From: Anaerocolumna aminovalerica
GTDB taxonomy: Bacteria > Bacillota > Clostridia > Lachnospirales > Lachnospiraceae
Direction of reading: 5' to 3'
DNA: 32,434 bases
NCBI RefSeq assembly: GCF_900115365.1
Contig: NZ_FOWD01000046.1
Span: forward strand, 1 to 32,434
In this document: piece by piece, positions 16,236 to 23,594 of the stretch
How the letters are laid out: every line of letters begins with the position of its first letter
Position numbering within the stretch: position 1 is the stretch's first letter
Position numbers and translations under genes: made by a program
The notes under the pieces: generated by a model
What the model was told of the DNA's origin: nothing
The model's input: the letters and a program-made list of their open reading frames with translations, nothing else
The model's database searches: none

Positions 16236-17411
16236 TTGGATAAGAGAAAAACACTGATTATTAAGGTAGCAGCAGGAGTAATATTTATAGCATTTTTTTC
16301 AATACTTCTATTTCTTGCTAACCAAGATAATCCGGAAAATTACAAAACCGGTACTAATTCACCTGTCAAATATGTGAAAGCAAAAGTAATTGAGGTTTTA
16401 CAGGATAATACACAAACCGATGAGAATTCAGAAGGACTAAAGCGTGGACACCAATTGCTTGAAATCATGATTTTAAGCGGTGAACATAAAGGTGAAACAC
16501 AAATCATAGATAACTATCTGGGACTGCTGTATAACGTTTATGCAAAGGAAGGAACCAGGATTATTGCCAGATTAGATACTCATGAGGGAGAATTTATTGC
16601 ATCCATTTATAATTATGACCGCTCCTTTTTAATTTATGGTATAATTATACTCTTTTCTGCTCTTTTATGTATAATTGGCGGGAAGAAAGGGTTTATGGCC
16701 TTGCTAGGATTAGTTTTTACTATTCTTTGCGTAATGAATATTCTAGTACCCATGATTTCAAAAGGAGTTCCGGTGCTTCCATTAACAATACTAATCGTTA
16801 TAGTAACCACCATAGTATGTCTGGTATTACTGGACGGAATCAATCCCAAGACTTTCTCTGCTATCACGGGTACCATATTAGGGGTTCTGGTGGCGGGGAT
16901 TCTGGCGTACATAATAGGTAAATTAGCCCATATTAGTGGATTGAATATGGAAGAAGCTGAGTCTATGCTGTTGGTAGCTACCGATAACGGTTTGAAGATC
17001 AGGAACTTACTGGTTGCCGGAATACTTATATCTGCTCTTGGTGCAGTTATGGATACCGGAATGAGTATATCTTCTGCAATTTATGAATTGCATACAGTGA
17101 ACCCAACAATGAAAGCTTTGGCATTGTTTCAATCGGGAATGAATATTGGTAAAGATGCAATGGGTACAATGGCAAATACATTAATATTAGCATTTGCAGG
17201 TTCCTCCTTAAATCTTGTACTTATGATATTTGCATATGGAATTCCATTTTCACAAATCATTAATACCGATTTAATAGCTATTGAAATAATAAGAGCTATA
17301 ACAGCAAGTATAGGCATTATTTTATCTGTGCCAATTGTGGCATTTATCGGTTCACGGGTTATGACAAGAAAAGATAAGGAACATATCGTTAAGTTAAAAA
17401 AGAATCTATGA
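16236..17411 (+). CDS. YibE/F family membrane protein
   Basis: Belongs to the YibE/F-like family of membrane proteins of unknown biochemical function. The 391-residue protein has an N-terminal membrane anchor (about 8-27), an extracytoplasmic beta-rich domain (about 30-125, with VKAKVIEVLQDN and a GEHKGETQ segment) and about seven hydrophobic segments in the rest, including the PLTILIVIVTTIVCLVLLDG region (about 187-206) and the GAVMDTGMSISSAIYEL motif that is strongly conserved in the family. The start is TTG at 16236, 8 bases after AAGGAG. It stands alone behind an AT-rich region, with a U-tract-free hairpin 10 bases after its stop. Some Firmicutes carry two such genes; only one is here. 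Confidence 0.88.
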   Translation: MDKRKTLIIKVAAGVIFIAFFSILLFLANQDNPENYKTGTNSPVKYVKAKVIEVLQDNTQTDENSEGLKRGHQLLEIMILSGEHKGETQIIDNYLGLLYNVYAKEGTRIIARLDTHEGEFIASIYNYDRSFLIYGIIILFSALLCIIGGKKGFMALLGLVFTILCVMNILVPMISKGVPVLPLTILIVIVTTIVCLVLLDGINPKTFSAITGTILGVLVAGILAYIIGKLAHISGLNMEEAESMLLVATDNGLKIRNLLVAGILISALGAVMDTGMSISSAIYELHTVNPTMKALALFQSGMNIGKDAMGTMANTLILAFAGSSLNLVLMIFAYGIPFSQIINTDLIAIEIIRAITASIGIILSVPIVAFIGSRVMTRKDKEHIVKLKKNL

Positions 17412-17420
17412 TAAAATATG

Positions 17421-17452
17421 GGTTGTTGTAAAACATTCATTTTGCAACAACC
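17421..17452 (+). terminator. 13-bp hairpin after YibE/F, no U-tract
   Basis: Arms 17421-17433 and 17440-17452 pair fully (one wobble) around loop CATTCA; GGTTGTTG...CAACAACC. No T-run follows on the plus strand. Similar core to the hairpins at 6541 and 8502. Confidence 0.65.
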
Positions 17453-17585
17453 TTACTAAACTTCTTTACCCTTTCCCGATGTATTTTATATCTCAAATAA
17501 AGCTTCATATATTTTAATATATACCCTCATATCTTTAAGTTGAATTTGCCAATATATAATAATATTATTTTTTTAAAAATAGTGC

Positions 17586-17614
17586 TTGAAAAGTAGGACA
17601 GCATTTGTTATAAT
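17586..17614 (+). promoter_or_regulatory. Sigma-A promoter of the tRNA-Gln gene
   Basis: TTGAAA (17586-17591) and TATAAT (17609-17614) are 17 bases apart, about 43 bases before the tRNA. Confidence 0.88.
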
Positions 17615-17656
17615 ATCATTCGTGGCTATGAAGTGGCTGTATATAGAATTAAATAA

Positions 17657-17728
17657 TGGGCTATCGCCAAACGGTAAGGCACTGGACTCTGACTCCAGCA
17701 TTTCAAGGTTCGAATCCTTGTAGCCCAG
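17657..17728 (+). tRNA. tRNA-Gln (anticodon CUG)
   Basis: A 72-base cloverleaf: acceptor TGGGCTA/TAGCCCA with discriminator G, D-loop with AACGGTAAGGC, anticodon stem CTGGA/TCCAG around loop CTCTGAC giving anticodon CUG, and T-arm CAAGG-TTCGAAT-CCTTG. CCA is not encoded. The U1 start and weak first pair are usual for tRNA-Gln. Single-gene unit with its own promoter and terminator. It reads CAG, the minor-use Gln codon in AT-rich genomes. Confidence 0.97.
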
Positions 17729-17732
17729 TTTG

Positions 17733-17759
17733 AACCCTTGATTTTCAAGGGTTTTTTTA
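17733..17759 (+). terminator. Terminator of the tRNA-Gln gene
   Basis: AACCCTTGA (17733-17741), TT-type loop, TCAAGGGTT, then seven Ts; 4 bases after the tRNA. Confidence 0.93.
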
Positions 17760-17899
17760 TATTTGAATTATCATCTCCACTTTATTCAGGAATTTAATGT
17801 CTCACTAATAATATTTAGCTTATGTTAAATTTTTCTCTGAAATTTTTTTATTTTTAGCTTAGTTCTAATTAAATAAAAAACTAAATATTTGAATTTCAA

Positions 17900-17940
17900 A
17901 ACAATAGATGTTTGACTTTTAAAACAATATTTGTTAGTAT
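17900..17940 (+). promoter_or_regulatory. Candidate regulated promoter of the AEC carrier gene
   Basis: TTGACT (17912-17917) and TAGTAT (17935-17940) are 17 bases apart. Two copies of AACA-N5-TGTT (17900-17912 and 17923-17935), 23 bp apart, overlap the -35 and the spacer up to the -10. A second possible -10 (TATAAT near 17983, with TTACCA 18 bases before) could be an alternative start. Confidence 0.5.
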
Positions 17941-18009
17941 CTATTAGATTTTATGATTTTTACCAAACTGTGAATAAGTAGCATATAATGTGTCAGGAGT
18001 AATATAATT

Positions 18010-18981
18010 ATGTCTGTTAGTAGTATTTCATTAAATCAAATTGTAGTTATGTTTATCATAATCTTAATTGGCTTTATCTGTTATAAAATTAAGCTGATTG
18101 ACTCAGAGACCAATAAACAACTGTCAAATCTTTTATTAATGCTTGTAAATCCCCTTGTTATTTTTATCTCATATCAGAGAGAATTTACAAAAGAATTACT
18201 CCATGGGCTGCTTATCTCTTTACTTTTGGCAGCTGTTACACATGCTGTTGCTATCTTTGTCTCTTATGTTTTATTAAGAAAAAGGTCTTTATTTTTTAAG
18301 GGGAAGAATTCCGATTTGACAGATGAAGATCCAGCCAATCCGGATGTTGCTATTGAGCGTTTTTCTGCAATATATTCCAACTGCGGATTTATGGGTATTC
18401 CATTAGTAAGTGGCGTCTATGGCAGTGAAGGGGTATTTTATTTAACTGCCTATATGACTATCTTTAACATTCTTATATGGACCCATGGCATTGTTATGAT
18501 TGCAGGAAAGCAAGATAAAAAAACAACAATTAAAATGTTAATGTCACCTACTATTTTTGCAACTGTCTTAGGCTTTGTATTATTTATAATTCAAATTCAA
18601 TTTCCTGCTGCCGTTTTAGAAGCTTTTACATATGTTGCTGGTATTAATACTCCTTTAGCTATGCTTGTTGCAGGTGTAACTATTGGGCAGACTCAAATTG
18701 CAAAAGCATTTGCTAAATTTAGAGTGTATTATACAACATTGATTAAATTATTAATTATACCACTATTGTTGTTGCTTCTATATAGTAGATTTTCTATTGA
18801 TAAGCCTATATTAATTACCGCCGTACTTGCTGCTGCTTGTCCGGCTGCTGCAACAGGTACTCTGTTTGCCCTTCGATTTGATAAAAATGCTTTATATGCT
18901 TCTGAATTATTCGCCATAACAACTATATTCTCATTAGGTTCTATTCCTTTGCTTATGGCCATTGCAGAGCTATTAACTTAA
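18010..18981 (+). CDS. AEC (auxin efflux carrier) family transporter
   Basis: Secondary carrier of the AEC family, whose bacterial members move organic acids such as malate or malonate; substrate here unknown. The 323-residue protein has about ten hydrophobic segments, a family-like N-terminus (NQIVVMFIIILIGFICYK), the conserved SNCGFMGIPLVSGVYG segment (about residue 125) and the C-terminal AAACPAAATGTLFALRFDKN signature seen as ACPAAATGTLFA near 280. ATG follows AGGAG by 9 bases. Single gene with tandem candidate operators upstream and a strong terminator. Confidence 0.92.
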   Translation: MSVSSISLNQIVVMFIIILIGFICYKIKLIDSETNKQLSNLLLMLVNPLVIFISYQREFTKELLHGLLISLLLAAVTHAVAIFVSYVLLRKRSLFFKGKNSDLTDEDPANPDVAIERFSAIYSNCGFMGIPLVSGVYGSEGVFYLTAYMTIFNILIWTHGIVMIAGKQDKKTTIKMLMSPTIFATVLGFVLFIIQIQFPAAVLEAFTYVAGINTPLAMLVAGVTIGQTQIAKAFAKFRVYYTTLIKLLIIPLLLLLLYSRFSIDKPILITAVLAAACPAAATGTLFALRFDKNALYASELFAITTIFSLGSIPLLMAIAELLT

Positions 18982-19001
18982 AAATTTAAAAGAGAACTTA
19001 A

Positions 19002-19045
19002 AAAGAGACTGTCACAAAACAAAGTTTTAAACAGTCTCTTTTTTA
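19002..19045. terminator. Bidirectional terminator between AEC gene and minus-strand neighbour
   Basis: AAAGAGACTGT (19002-19012) pairs perfectly with ACAGTCTCTTT (19031-19041), followed by TTTT on the plus strand; the minus strand also ends in a T-run. It separates convergent genes. Confidence 0.88.
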
Positions 19046-19115
19046 TATACTTAACCCTCATAGAAATCTAAGGTACTAATATGATTTTTTCCTAAAATCT
19101 CTATATCTTAATTAT

Positions 19116-20981
19116 CTATTCTAACATAAAGTTACGTACACCAACGTTTTTCAAAGTTACGATTGGCTTACATTTCTCTGCGTTTTTATAATGAGATGCC
19201 GGACATATCTCTAATATATAGCATCCATCATATGGAACCTCGAACTCAAAACATCCGCAATTTGCAATAGTATCACAGTAGAGTAACGTTTTAGTATTAT
19301 CAAATAATTCATATAATTTAATTTCCCATTCATGACATTTACAGCAATTGCACCCCCAGATACATCCATATATAATTCCTGCTTCAATCAGACATTCCTC
19401 ACATGGGGGACATGGCGGACATGGTGGGCAGGGACGAGGTGGCGGGCATGGCGGGCATGGTGGTGGTTCCGGGCATGGCATTTGAATAGGGAATGGAATA
19501 AGTTCTATTTCCCTCGTTGCCTCCGGACATTCCGGGCATGGCGGACATGGACGTGGTTTCGGACATTCCGGACATGGTGGGCAAGGGCGAGGTGCCGGAC
19601 ACTCAGGACATGGCAGCGGTTCCGGGCATGGACGGGGTGGAGGGCATGCTGGGCATGGTGGTGGTGCCGGACATGGGCGCGGTGCCGGACACTCAGGACA
19701 TGGCGGCGGTTCCGGACATGGGCGCGGTGCCGGACACTCAGGACATGGTGGTGGCTCCGGACATGGACGGGGTGCCGGACATGGGGGTGGTTCCGGACAT
19801 GGGCGTGGTGCCGGACATTCCGGACATGGTGGCGGTGTTGGCTGAGGTGCCGGTGGCGGCGTTGGCTGTGGCGCCGGTGGCGGTGTAGGACGAGGTGGCG
19901 GTGGCGGTGTTGGCTGTGGCGCCGGTGGCGGTGTAGGACGAGGTGGCGGTGTTGGTGCTAGTCCTCTGCATACAACTCTTCCTCTAAATGGTAATGCGTG
20001 GAACTCAAACCCGCTTCCTGCGCTTACTGCAAAAGAGTTAAATGCTACGTTACCACTTACTTGGCCTCCTGTAGGGTGTGCATGAAACATAGCCTGAGGT
20101 GCTAATATACTTCCCCATATTGCTGCCGGTACTTCCATATGAATATCCGTTGCATCTTCAAATACATACAGAGTACGATCAGCCCGTCTTTCTTCTCCGA
20201 TTAATCCATACTGAAGGTGAGCGTGATTACCGGTTCTTATTTTTACAATTACTGTGCTGCCTTCTGGTACTTCTGCCCGTATTCCTTTGTTTAGTACTCC
20301 ATTTGGCCTTGCGTCAATTAAAAATACGTTTTGTTGCGGATTGGTTCCCCGAAGAATCCATTCATGAATATTGTCTACAACAGTGCCATTTTCGGGCAGA
20401 TTCATTATACAATTCTTCATATTCATGAGACTTTCTCTTGCAGCTTGGAAGAATGCCTGCAGATTTGCTCCTACTCTTCTTGCCGGAATATAACGGGGAA
20501 CATCATAGCTGGAGATTAAATAATGATTTCCTTTATCTGTTGGTGCCCAATAAGGGCTTCCCCCTGGTGCTTCATATAAGAATCTTAATTCTTCAAGCTG
20601 ATTAGGTGTACCATCTTTTCCAATTAAATAAGTACTTCCTTTAGCAACATTGAAACTTCCGCCTCCCATAACATGGCCGCGTACTACTAAAGGGCCTCTT
20701 ATTGCTGTATTTCCACCAACTAAGAATCTTACCCCATTCGCTGTATATTCGGTAGGCCTTCCTTCTCTTCCAAAACCAACAGTTAATCCTCTTGGACTGG
20801 AGAAATTTCTTCCTACTGCCATATTACCAGTAACATCTACAATATTATTAGCATCCTGTAATATAAAAGCATTATATTGAGAAGCCGCCCCAAATGGCTG
20901 CCCCTCTATATCAAACCAGCGAATATTATCGTAAGGTAAACCAACATTTGTTTGATTATTTATTCTATTAACATTATCCAT
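19116..20981 (-). CDS. Choice-of-anchor-A domain protein with Pro/Cys-rich repeats
   Basis: A 621-residue protein. Residues about 30-340 form a choice-of-anchor-A / adhesin-type domain: QYNAFILQDANN and VTGNMAVGRNF at the start, and the hallmark block IWGSILAPQA, VSGNVAFNSFAV and FEFHALPFRGRV near 285-340. Residues about 342-526 are a Pro-rich repeat: first Cys-free PPPAPQPT units, then many CPECPAPRPCPEPPP-type units. The last 95 residues are Cys-rich (GCIWGCNCCKCHEW, then a beta-sandwich-like domain with CFEFEVPYDGCYILEI). No signal peptide, membrane segment or LPXTG signal is visible, unlike most relatives. ATG follows AGGAG by 5 bases. Monocistronic. A spore-coat or other disulphide-linked assembly made inside the cell is conceivable, but function is unknown. 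Confidence 0.82.
   Translation of the reverse strand: MDNVNRINNQTNVGLPYDNIRWFDIEGQPFGAASQYNAFILQDANNIVDVTGNMAVGRNFSSPRGLTVGFGREGRPTEYTANGVRFLVGGNTAIRGPLVVRGHVMGGGSFNVAKGSTYLIGKDGTPNQLEELRFLYEAPGGSPYWAPTDKGNHYLISSYDVPRYIPARRVGANLQAFFQAARESLMNMKNCIMNLPENGTVVDNIHEWILRGTNPQQNVFLIDARPNGVLNKGIRAEVPEGSTVIVKIRTGNHAHLQYGLIGEERRADRTLYVFEDATDIHMEVPAAIWGSILAPQAMFHAHPTGGQVSGNVAFNSFAVSAGSGFEFHALPFRGRVVCRGLAPTPPPRPTPPPAPQPTPPPPPRPTPPPAPQPTPPPAPQPTPPPCPECPAPRPCPEPPPCPAPRPCPEPPPCPECPAPRPCPEPPPCPECPAPRPCPAPPPCPACPPPRPCPEPLPCPECPAPRPCPPCPECPKPRPCPPCPECPEATREIELIPFPIQMPCPEPPPCPPCPPPRPCPPCPPCPPCEECLIEAGIIYGCIWGCNCCKCHEWEIKLYELFDNTKTLLYCDTIANCGCFEFEVPYDGCYILEICPASHYKNAEKCKPIVTLKNVGVRNFMLE
19415..19955 (-). repeat. 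Pro/Cys coding repeat region
   Basis: Degenerate tandem repeats inside the gene at 19116-20981: units encoding PPPAPQPT/PPPRPT (about 19825-19955), then units encoding CPECPAPRPCPEPPP (about 19400-19825) in several near-identical copies. It is much GC-richer than the surroundings. The opposite strand has long open frames that are artefacts of the repeat. Slippage or recombination here could change the copy number. Confidence 0.8.
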
Positions 20982-21088
20982 TTGGTCTCCTGAATTTACC
21001 TGGATTTTAATCCTTATTCTTAGTTCAGTTTATTCATATAGGGATAAAATAGTGCAAGTTTTTTCTTCAAATTATTGAAAATATATCA

Positions 21089-21117
21089 TTGACAAATTCA
21101 GTTCTCCGTATTACAAT
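21089..21117 (+). promoter_or_regulatory. Sigma-A promoter of the trpXYZ leader
   Basis: TTGACA (21089-21094) and TACAAT (21112-21117) are 17 bases apart, just upstream of the T-box leader. Confidence 0.9.
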
Positions 21118-21134
21118 GTTTTTAATTAATAAGT

Positions 21135-21385
21135 GAAACCTTTGAGAAAGAAGAGTAAGCTTTAATACAACATTACAGAGAGTCGCAATTGGTGGAATGC
21201 GATATGGAGTTTTAGCTGAATGGACTTTTGAGGGCAACCCGAACTAATAGTAGGCGTTGACGGAAACCATAACCGTTATTAGTATGGCATATATGTTTGT
21301 ATATGATAAAGTGGACTTATGTCAAATTGAGTGGTACCGCGGATTTTATTCGTCTCAAGTATATTTTATACTTGGGATTTTTTTT
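21135..21385 (+). promoter_or_regulatory. T-box leader, tryptophan-specific (UGG specifier)
   Basis: Full T-box riboswitch: Stem I start AGAAAGAAGAGTAAGC (about 21143-21158), AGAGAGTCGC and GGTGGAATGCG arm, specifier loop CTGAA-TGG-ACTTTTGAG with TGG at 21221-21223 (Trp codon), and the T-box proper AGTGGTACCGCGG (21330-21342). Uncharged tRNA-Trp would pair with the specifier and T-box, stabilise the antiterminator and allow transcription. The terminator follows at 21353-21385. The downstream genes are a tryptophan-type ABC importer, in line with the specifier. Confidence 0.95.
21353..21385 (+). terminator. T-box terminator
   Basis: TCTCAAGTATA (21353-21363) pairs with TATACTTGGGA (21367-21377, one wobble), loop TTT, then a run of Ts to 21385. 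Confidence 0.92.
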
Positions 21386-21442
21386 ATGGATAAAAATCAC
21401 TGAATTGACTAATACAAATTAGGCGAAATCAAACATATTCAC

Positions 21443-21579
21443 TTATTAAGTATTAATCCGGAAGATGAGAGTAAAACTTAATAATGGAGCAAATGGATAG
21501 TTGAAAAATATCTTTTTCAACCGGCAATTTGTGCTGAAGCATAAGATTGCTGTCGTTATTTATAGGCGCTCAAAGCGCC
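21443..21579 (+). other. Three further hairpins before trpX
   Basis: Between the T-box terminator and the trpX start: TTATTAAGT/ACTTAATAA (21443-21451 with 21476-21484), GTTGAAAAA/TTTTTCAAC (21500-21508 with 21513-21521), and GGCGCT-CAA-AGCGCC (21565-21579). All are perfect; none is followed by a T-run. The last ends 7 bases before the ribosome binding site and could affect initiation. Confidence 0.6.
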
Positions 21580-21594
21580 AGAATCGAGGATAAT

Positions 21595-22587
21595 ATGAAA
21601 AAAAATATTTCTTTAATAATTGTATTAGTATTAGCACTTAGTTTGTTTACAGGATGCGGGAAAAAAGAGGATGGAAAAATTACAATTGGAATCGCCCAGT
21701 TTGCGGAACACGGTTCCTTGGATAATTGCCGCGAAGGTTTTTTGGCAGGATTGGCAGAAGAAGGTTACGTAGAGAATGAAAATTTAAATGTAATATATGA
21801 AAATGCACAGGCAGATGGTGGTACTGCTGCCCAAATCTCCAGCAACCTTGTGGCAAAAAAAGCAGCCCTAATCGCAGCCATTGCTACACCTATGGCACAA
21901 AGTGCTTATGGGGCTGCAAAAAAGAAAAACATTCCTGTTATATATACAGCAGTGACAGACCCAATTTTAGCTGAGTTAGCAAAGGAAGACGGCACTCCTG
22001 CCGGCCAGGTTACCGGAACTAGTGATAAACTTCCTGTTGAACAACAACTGAAAATGATTCGTTCCATTTTACCGGAAGCTAAGAAAATTGGCATTCTTTA
22101 TAGCACCAGCGAAGTAAACTCCATATCGGCCATTAAAGAATATAAAGAAAAAGCTGCTGATTATGGTTTTGAAATCATAGAAAGCGGAATATCTGCCCCT
22201 GCTGATATTCCACTTGCAACTGATAATTTATTAGGTAAAGTAGATTGTCTCACTAATTTAACAGATAACACTGTTGTAAGTTCTCTTCCAACCATATTAA
22301 ATAAAGCAGGTAAGAAAGGTATCCCCGTATTCGGAAGCGAAATAGAGCAAGTAAAAATCGGATGCCTTGCTGCTATGGGACTTAACTATTATGAACTGGG
22401 TGTTAAAACCGGTAAAATGGCAGCCAAAGTGTTAAAAGGTGATAGTAAGGCAAGTGAAATGAATTTTGAAGTATTTAAAGAAGCTTCTTTTTATGGAAAT
22501 ACCTTTGTAGCAGAAAACCTTGGAATAACTTTACCAAAGGATTTGGTAAGTTCTGCTGCTGAAATGTTCAGCTCTATAGAAGAATAA
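21595..22587 (+). CDS. trpX: Tryptophan ABC transporter substrate-binding lipoprotein
   Basis: Extracellular lipid-anchored binding protein that delivers substrate to TrpYZ. The 330-residue protein begins with a lipoprotein signal (MKKN, hydrophobic core, LFTGC lipobox with Cys21) and continues as an ABC_sub_bind (DUF534) family domain: IGIAQFAEHGSLD, GFLAGLAEEGY, TAVTDPILAEL and VFGSEIEQVKIGCLAAMGL segments. The ATG at 21595 follows GAGGA by 4 bases; an upstream frame from 21547 lacks a ribosome binding site and would spoil the signal peptide. Controlled by the Trp T-box, which fits tryptophan as substrate. Sequence family alone would not specify the ligand. Confidence 0.92.
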   Translation: MKKNISLIIVLVLALSLFTGCGKKEDGKITIGIAQFAEHGSLDNCREGFLAGLAEEGYVENENLNVIYENAQADGGTAAQISSNLVAKKAALIAAIATPMAQSAYGAAKKKNIPVIYTAVTDPILAELAKEDGTPAGQVTGTSDKLPVEQQLKMIRSILPEAKKIGILYSTSEVNSISAIKEYKEKAADYGFEIIESGISAPADIPLATDNLLGKVDCLTNLTDNTVVSSLPTILNKAGKKGIPVFGSEIEQVKIGCLAAMGLNYYELGVKTGKMAAKVLKGDSKASEMNFEVFKEASFYGNTFVAENLGITLPKDLVSSAAEMFSSIEE

Positions 22588-22603
22588 TAAGAAAACGAGA
22601 AGT

Positions 22604-22660
22604 GTGAAAGATAAATCTTTCACTGAGCAGGTTTGTGTCTGCGCTGTGAGCACAAACCTG
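22604..22660 (+). other. Intercistronic hairpins trpX-trpY
   Basis: GTGAAAGA-TAAA-TCTTTCAC (22604-22623) is followed by CAGGTTTGTG...CACAAACCTG (22628-22637 with 22651-22660), both perfect. No T-run follows. Such hairpins often protect the binding-protein mRNA, giving more binding protein than permease. A CTGCGC/GCGCAG pair (near 22638 and 22675) could form an alternative fold. Confidence 0.65.
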
Positions 22661-22694
22661 AGATGCACAAAATCGGCGCAGAAATGAGGTAAAC

Positions 22695-23594
22695 ATGATA
22701 GAATTTATATTTGACTTAATTCTAGGTGTGTTAGAAGAAGGCTTTGCTTATGCAATCATGGCTCTTGGAGTATACATTACCTATAAAATATTGGATTTTC
22801 CGGATCTGTCGGTAGACGGGACTTTCCCGTTAGGAGGTGTAGTATCCGTGGTGTTGATTATTGCAGGTGTAAGCCCTGTTTTAACCTTGCTTATCTCCTT
22901 CTTAGCTGGTGCCCTGGCAGGAACTTTTACCGGGCTCATTCATGTAAAATTAAGAGTAAGAGATTTATTTTCCGGTATTATCATGATGACTGCGCTATAC
23001 TCCATTAATCTAAGAATTGCAGGCTCACCTAACGTACCTATCTTTTCAAAAGAAACCATCTTTGAAAATAGTTTTTTAGAAAAATTTATTTCTGATAAAT
23101 TTAAACCTTATATTACAGTTACTATTTTGCTTATTATCCTACTGATTATGAAATTAATCTTAGATTTTTACTTAAATACCAAATCAGGTTATTTACTACG
23201 AGCTGTTGGTGATAATTCAACCCTAGTAACCTCTCTGGCCATTGATAAAGGTAAAGTAAAAATTATTGGTCTTGCATTGGCAAATGGTTTAGTTGCCTTA
23301 GCTGGTGCTATTTATTGTCAGAAATCCGGATACTTTGAAATTTCCATGGGAACTGGTACAATGACCATTGGACTTGCAAGTGTAATCATAGGAACCAACC
23401 TGTTTAGAAAGGCTTCCTTTATAAAATCAACATCAGCAGTCATTATCGGTTCCTTACTATATAAGCTTTGTGTTTCCATTGCTATTTCCTTTGGACTGGA
23501 GAATTCCGATTTAAGACTTATTACCGCTATTCTATTCTTAGGTATCCTGGTAGTAAGTAACGACCGAAAAAGGAAGGTGAAATCAAATGCTTGA
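22695..23594 (+). CDS. trpY: Tryptophan ABC transporter permease
   Basis: Membrane permease of the importer. The 299-residue protein has about eight or nine hydrophobic segments and the branched-chain-like ABC permease pattern (YKILDFPDLSVDGTFPLGG near residue 30, LRAVGDNSTLVTSLAIDKGK near 172). The ATG follows GAGG by about 5 bases, 107 bases after trpX, with two hairpins between. It overlaps trpZ by 8 bases. Substrate assigned by context (T-box, DUF534 partner). Confidence 0.9.
   Translation: MIEFIFDLILGVLEEGFAYAIMALGVYITYKILDFPDLSVDGTFPLGGVVSVVLIIAGVSPVLTLLISFLAGALAGTFTGLIHVKLRVRDLFSGIIMMTALYSINLRIAGSPNVPIFSKETIFENSFLEKFISDKFKPYITVTILLIILLIMKLILDFYLNTKSGYLLRAVGDNSTLVTSLAIDKGKVKIIGLALANGLVALAGAIYCQKSGYFEISMGTGTMTIGLASVIIGTNLFRKASFIKSTSAVIIGSLLYKLCVSIAISFGLENSDLRLITAILFLGILVVSNDRKRKVKSNA

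Noticed and set aside
19332-19961. Long plus-strand and minus-strand frames (TWRTW-rich, MSGT-rich) over the Pro/Cys gene
   Set aside because: Alternate-frame readings of a GC-rich tandem repeat; no start signals, and composition mirrors the repeat.
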